This document shows positions 60,323 to 64,000 of a stretch of 64,000 nt of DNA, in pieces (positions within the stretch are counted from its first letter, which is position 1; each line of letters starts with the position of its first letter). Position numbers and translations under genes: made by a program. The notes under the pieces are model-generated. The model made no database searches. It was not told the origin of the DNA and saw only the letters and a program-made list of their open reading frames with translations. The stretch comes from Medakamo hakoo. Its lineage: Eukaryota > Chlorophyta > Trebouxiophyceae > Coccomyxaceae. The DNA lies in assembly GCA_026636295.1 (NCBI GenBank), contig CP089462.1, positions 620,001 to 684,000 on the forward strand, given 5' to 3'.

Positions 60323-62079
60323 TTACGCGCCGACAGGCGGCGGGCCGCCGGGGACGATGCGCAGGCGTTCCTTCTGCTTCTCGCTCGGCAGCTTGACGTT
60401 TTTGGCCAGGCCGACCGCCTGGAGCGCCCGGACGACGTACCAGGTGACGTCCACCTGCCACCACTCCAGGCCGTGGCGCGCCGAAAACTCAAAGGCGTGG
60501 TGGTTGTTGTGCCAGCCCTCACCAAACGCAAGGATGCCGACCCACCAGTTGTTGCGGGACAGGTCGCCCGCGTCGTACGGCTGGTCGCCCCACACGTGGC
60601 AGACGGAGTTGACGAACCAGGTGATGTGGTAGACCCAGACGACGCGGAGGGCGCCCCCCCACACGAGGGCGGGCAGGCCGCCAAACGCGTACAGGAGGCC
60701 CAGCTGGGCGGCGACGTGCCAGGGGTAGGTGCGCTGGATCCAGGCGTAGAAGGGCTGGGCGTCCATGTCGCCCGTGTTGCCGCGCGCGCCGACGCGCGTC
60801 ATGGTGGCGGAGTGGTCGAGCAGCCAGCCGGCGTGCGACCACCAGAAGCCTTCGTAGGGCGAGTGCGGGTCGAGCGGCGTGTCGCAGTGCAGGTGGTGGA
60901 AGCGGTGGGAGGACACCCACTCGATGGGGTCGCCCTGGACGGCCAGCACGCCGCAGTAGGCGAGCGCGTACTCCAGCCACTTGGGCGTGGTGAAGGCGCG
61001 GTGGGAGAGCTGGCGGTGGAAGGAGAGCGTGATGCCCAGGCAGCCTGTGGTGCGGATGGGAGGGGTGGGTGGGGCGGGTGGGGTGGGGTGGTGAGGCGCG
61101 CACACGCTGTTTCGTGGTGCGTTGTGTTTCCCGCCCCACATGCCCAGCGCCAAAAAAGACGCCCTCACCAGACACAAAGTAGGTCGCCAGGAACAGGCCG
61201 ACCATGGGCCAGGAGAACGTCATGGGCGCCAGGAGCGCCAGGCCGTGCATGGCGAGCATGAAGGCGCCGTACGCTTTGTCGGTCGACGCCCACGCGCGCC
61301 CGAGCCAGGCCCGGGTCTTGGCCACGGAGAAGACATCGGACCAGGGGACGCGCTTGGCGCCGGGCAGGGCGGCCTGGGCGGAGCGGGAGGGTTTGGGGAT
61401 GGGCTGGAGTGTGTGTGGAGGGAGGGCGGGGAGTGCGGGCGGGAGTGAGCGTGGGATGGGGTTTCGGGGAAGGGAGGGGGGGAGGGGGCAGGCACGCGGC
61501 CGGGCAGGCGCGGGCGAGGTGCCTGCGCGCTCGCGCGCCGTCGCGCCGCCCATCAGTGCGAGACGAACTGCGAGGGTTGGCCGGCCCCGCCTGCCGCCCT
61601 GACGCCCGCAACGTAATGTGGACTTGGCGCCCCATCCATCCGGCGGGTAAAGGTGGGTGGGCGACCGCCGCGAGACCCTCCCGCGGAGGGCGGCAAACGG
61701 CGCGAGCCGGAGCCGACGCCGACGCCACCACTCGCCCGCGCGTCGTGTCTTTTCTGTTCCGGCCGCCGCCCGCCCCCCAGGACCAACTCACCCGCTTGAC
61801 GTCCAGGGCCTGGCCCTGGGCCACGCCCTCCCACAGCTGGTCGTACACCTCGGAGTAGGACAGGCCGGCGGAGCCGACCGCGTTTTGCGGGGCTTCGTCG
61901 ACCGGCGACGGGTCGCCGCCCGTGAACATTGTGTGGAGCGACGGCGCGTCGGCGGGGGGCGCGAGCGCGCGAGGGGGCGGCGCCTCGCGGCGGCGCGCCA
62001 GGGCGACGGGGGCCACCGCGCCCGTGCGCGCGCGGGCGCGAGCCAGGCGGGCGGGCGGGCCTGTCCGAAGGGCGGCCAT
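60323..62079 (-). CDS. plastid acyl-lipid desaturase (FAD5/ADS-type)
   Basis: Exons are 61792-62079, 61169-61403 and 60323-61044, in phase, 414 residues. The Arg/Ala-rich N-terminus (MAALRTGPPARLARARA) reads as a plastid transit peptide. The core is a membrane desaturase of the acyl-CoA desaturase-like class used by plants on MGDG palmitate (delta-7) or similar plastid lipids. Histidine boxes are HRQLSHR (about 184), WVSSHRFHHLHCDTPLDPH (about 218) and GEGWHNNHHAFEFSARHGLE (about 352). Membrane stretches include AFMLAMHGLALLAPMTFSWP and VGLFLATYFV. WVYHITWFVNSVCHVWGDQP is a family signature. The stearoyl-CoA-desaturase type with a cytochrome b5 tail is excluded by length. Positional specificity cannot be read from sequence. 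Confidence 0.92.
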
Positions 62080-62424
62080 GATTTTTTTCGGCGGTGCGGC
62101 TTCGCTGTCGGCTCTCGGAGCGGTCGCGGGTGTGGGTGTGGGTGGCTGGAGAGTGAGGAGAGCCTCCCCCAGACCAAGACACAACACGCTGAACTCTCTT
62201 GTCTTGCCTCTTCACACACACATACACGCAGGCTCTCACCGGCACACACACACCCCTCCCTCTCTCTCCCTCCTCTCCCCCAGAAAAAAAAAACAGGAAA
62301 GACGCAAAGGCAGGCGCGAAAAAAAACTCGGCGCCGTGTCGGCTTGGTGAGACACAGGAAAAAGAAAACGGGGCGTGCCCCCGCCCAGGCGCGCGGGGCG
62401 GGGCCGGCGGTCGTCGATCCCTCT
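62080..62424. promoter_or_regulatory. upstream region of the desaturase gene
   Basis: 345 bases between the desaturase start and the eIF1A stop, both genes on the minus strand. It contains CACACACATACACG, CTCTCTCTCC and A-rich runs at about 62285 and 62320, mixed 3' UTR and promoter. No gene seen. Confidence 0.4.
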
Positions 62425-63304
62425 TCAGATTTCGGCGACGTCCTCGAAGTCGAAGTACTCGTCCTGGTTTTCTTCATCCGCGAAGGCGTCGGCTTCGTTG
62501 ACGCGGACTGGTGGTGGGTGGTGGCGTGGCGTGGCGTGGCGTGAGCGAAGAAAGAAAAAAGGCACCCAGAAAGAGCCAAGCCCCCCCGCCCACGCCCACG
62601 CCACAGGCTGCGTCGTTCGTCGGCGCTGGGAGAGGCGCGCCGACACACACCCCCCACGCGCCCACACAAACAGAAAGCACTCACTCGACTCGGGCAGTTC
62701 GCCGTACGCCTTCAACGACCGCGCCTCGTCCGCCTGGTACTTCAAAATCACATCCGCTTTCGCGTCCTGGAACTCGCGCAGGCCGACCAGGACGACGTCG
62801 CCCGCGTTGACCCACACTTTTTTGCGCATCTTCCCACGGATGTGGCACAGGCGCTTGACGCCGTCGATGCACTGGGCTTCCAAGCGGCCGTTGCCCAGCA
62901 TGCGCAGGACTTGGGCGTACTCTGTTTTTTTTGGGGGGGGGGGGCAGGGGGGGGAGACACAGGGCGGGGAGGTTGAGGCCGGCCAACAGTCCATCGCACC
63001 GAGTGGGCCGGCGCCGAGGAACAACCCCCGCTCCTCGCACACACAACTCACCCTGGCCGTCCTCCTTGAAGATGAGCTCCCGCTTCTCGTCCGACTCGGT
63101 CTTGCCTGGGGTGTGCAGGGTGGAGGAGGTGTGGGGAGACGCGAGTTGAGAGGAGGCGCGCCGACGGCGCGAATCGGCCGGCCGCAAAGCCGGGCGTCTC
63201 ACACGGCGCCTCCGCCCTCGGACCGCGCGTGCTCATTGCTGAGGCCGCTCATCCAACTCACCACGGCGGCGGTTCTTGCCGCCCTTGCCCTTGTTCTTCG
63301 GCAT
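62425..63304 (-). CDS. EIF1A: translation initiation factor eIF1A
   Basis: eIF1A binds the 40S A site with eIF1 and promotes scanning and start selection. Exons are 63262-63304, 63052-63105, 62685-62921 and 62425-62507, all in phase, 138 residues, against about 145 in plants. The basic tail is [15 protein letters not shown], then [17 protein letters not shown], the OB fold [60 protein letters not shown] and [18 protein letters not shown]. The acidic end is [14 protein letters not shown]. The C-terminal tail keeps the DxxFD/EDxxEI end but is shorter than usual. Four exons in 880 bases make this the most intron-dense small gene here. Confidence 0.97.
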
Positions 63305-63617
63305 GGCGGGCGGAGCTTCTGGTGAGTTGCGGCGGCCGGCGCGAAGAGAGGAAAGACGACGGCGGGCCGGAGAGGGTGTGTGTGTCTTGTCTACGGCGGG
63401 TGGCTGCTAGCTGGCTGGGCTTTGCAGAGGGTGCGTGGGTGGAGGAATGGAGGGGATGCGGCGGCCGCTCTACATGAAGGCCGGGAAGAGTGTGTGTGTG
63501 TGTGTGCGCAGCGTGGCGTTTTGTGCGCGCCTCCCCTCTCAACCGGGCCCGCGCCTGACTTTTTTTCCATCGCCTCTCGCCCTACGGTGTGTCTTCCCCA
63601 CCCACCCCCTCACACCC
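63305..63617. promoter_or_regulatory. upstream region of eIF1A
   Basis: 313 bases between the eIF1A start and the stop of the next minus-strand gene. It holds GT-rich runs (63488-63506), a T run (seven T near 63560) and no supported frame. Confidence 0.4.
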
Positions 63618-63998
63618 TCACTGCGCCTTTTTCTCAGCGCGCGACGTCATCAGTGGCGGCGCGCTCGGCTCCCCGCCCGCGGCCGCCGCCGCTTTCGCCG
63701 CCGCACGCGCGGCCGCGGCCGCGGCCGACGCCGACCGGTCCAACGGCGGAGACGCGACGCCCGTGCGCGCGGCGGACGCCGGGCCGGGCGCGCCGCCGCC
63801 GCCGCCGCCCCCGGCCCCTTCCAGCGCACAGCCCGCCACGATGAGGGCGTGCACGCGCAGCAGGATCAGCCAAAAGGAAAAGGCGACGAAGGAGATCCAG
63901 GCGTTGCGCTCGGCCCGCCAGCGCTTGGCGAGCGCGGCCGTGGCGGCGGACGCGCCGCCGTAGGCGGACAGCGGGGCGGCGGACCGGGCGGCCGACGC
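63618..63998 (-). CDS. Bap31-like ER membrane protein, C-terminal part
   Basis: The frame is open at the right edge, so the 5' end is outside the window. It ends at 63618. The visible 126 residues begin with an Ala/Ser stretch, then ALAKRWRAERNAWISFVAFS followed by FWLILLRVHALIVAG. This arg-asn-then-hydrophobic arrangement matches the third membrane helix block of BAP31 proteins (RAQRNxYIxGFxLFLxLVxxR). BAP31-type proteins are ER cargo-sorting chaperones. Behind it comes a Gly/Pro linker and an Ala-rich helix ([18 protein letters not shown]) instead of the usual long leucine-zipper tail, and the protein ends SRAEKKAQ, a KKxx-like basic end. The assignment rests on one helix block. Confidence 0.5.
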   Translation of the reverse strand, partial: ASAARSAAPLSAYGGASAATAALAKRWRAERNAWISFVAFSFWLILLRVHALIVAGCALEGAGGGGGGGAPGPASAARTGVASPPLDRSASAAAAAARAAAKAAAAAGGEPSAPPLMTSRAEKKAQ

Positions 63999-64000
63999 AG

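Noticed and set aside
1-64000. tRNA, rRNA, CRISPR arrays, transposons, LTR elements or virus-like genes
   Set aside because: I looked for tRNA-like cloverleaf ends, regularly spaced repeats, reverse transcriptase, integrase, transposase and capsid motifs and found none I could support.
1-64000. A functional genome-maintenance gene cluster (TOP6B, dUTPase, BRCT, ZGRF1-like, REV1)
   Set aside because: These genes are separated by unrelated genes with their own promoters; in a dense eukaryotic genome this is most simply chance.

Overview
This window is nuclear DNA of a eukaryotic green alga with a very compact, GC-rich genome. The evidence is its gene content: two photosystem I antenna proteins (Lhca), the photosystem II factor Psb28, a plastid-type TypA GTPase, a MGDG-type fatty acid desaturase, a COP1 photomorphogenesis regulator and plant-type topoisomerase VI subunit B. 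These sit beside ordinary eukaryotic genes (eIF1A, RRS1, RRP46, cyclin H, PEX12, TBC1D20, REV1). Coding DNA is extremely GC-rich at third codon positions. Introns are short (about 50-400 bases). They mostly start GTGAGT or GTGCGT, and they carry the A or T runs otherwise missing from coding DNA. A small, intron-poor green picoalga (prasinophyte grade) fits; the species cannot be read from the sequence.

Layout by region. 1-13 kb: TRM5 (5' end outside), a small membrane protein, TOP6B, two tandem secreted glycine-rich proteins, an MDP1-like protein lacking the nucleophile, RRS1 and cyclin H. 13-24 kb: class-3 lipase, an unknown protein, dUTPase, RRP46, a 2OG-Fe(II) oxygenase, glyoxalase I, a multi-BRCT protein, 2-amino-3-ketobutyrate CoA ligase and a Maf-like pyrophosphatase. 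24-34 kb: COP1, PEX12, the E2 subunit of 2-oxoglutarate dehydrogenase and a head-to-head pair of Lhca genes. 34-48 kb: a full-length ABCB transporter, TBC1D20, Psb28, a ZGRF1-like helicase, P5C reductase and an unknown membrane protein. 48-64 kb: TypA, a 74-residue membrane microprotein, REV1, a very large unknown low-complexity protein, a desaturase, eIF1A and the C-terminal part of a Bap31-like protein.

Most genes form divergent pairs sharing 125-400 bp of upstream DNA, and neighbouring pairs run tail to tail with 55-270 bp between stops. I see no operon, tRNA, rRNA, transposon, virus-like element or CRISPR array. Several genes serve genome maintenance (TOP6B, dUTPase, BRCT protein, ZGRF1-like helicase, REV1) and several serve plastid photosynthesis (two Lhca, Psb28, TypA, desaturase). 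With dispersed promoters this is probably chance neighbourhood.

The points most worth following up are the secreted glycine-rich gene pair, a duplicated terminal Lhca exon whose two copies differ mainly at synonymous sites, the MDP1-like pseudoenzyme candidate, and the roughly 1,540-residue unknown protein. Exon boundaries were placed by splice consensus, reading-frame phase and remembered family sequences. No transcript data were used.
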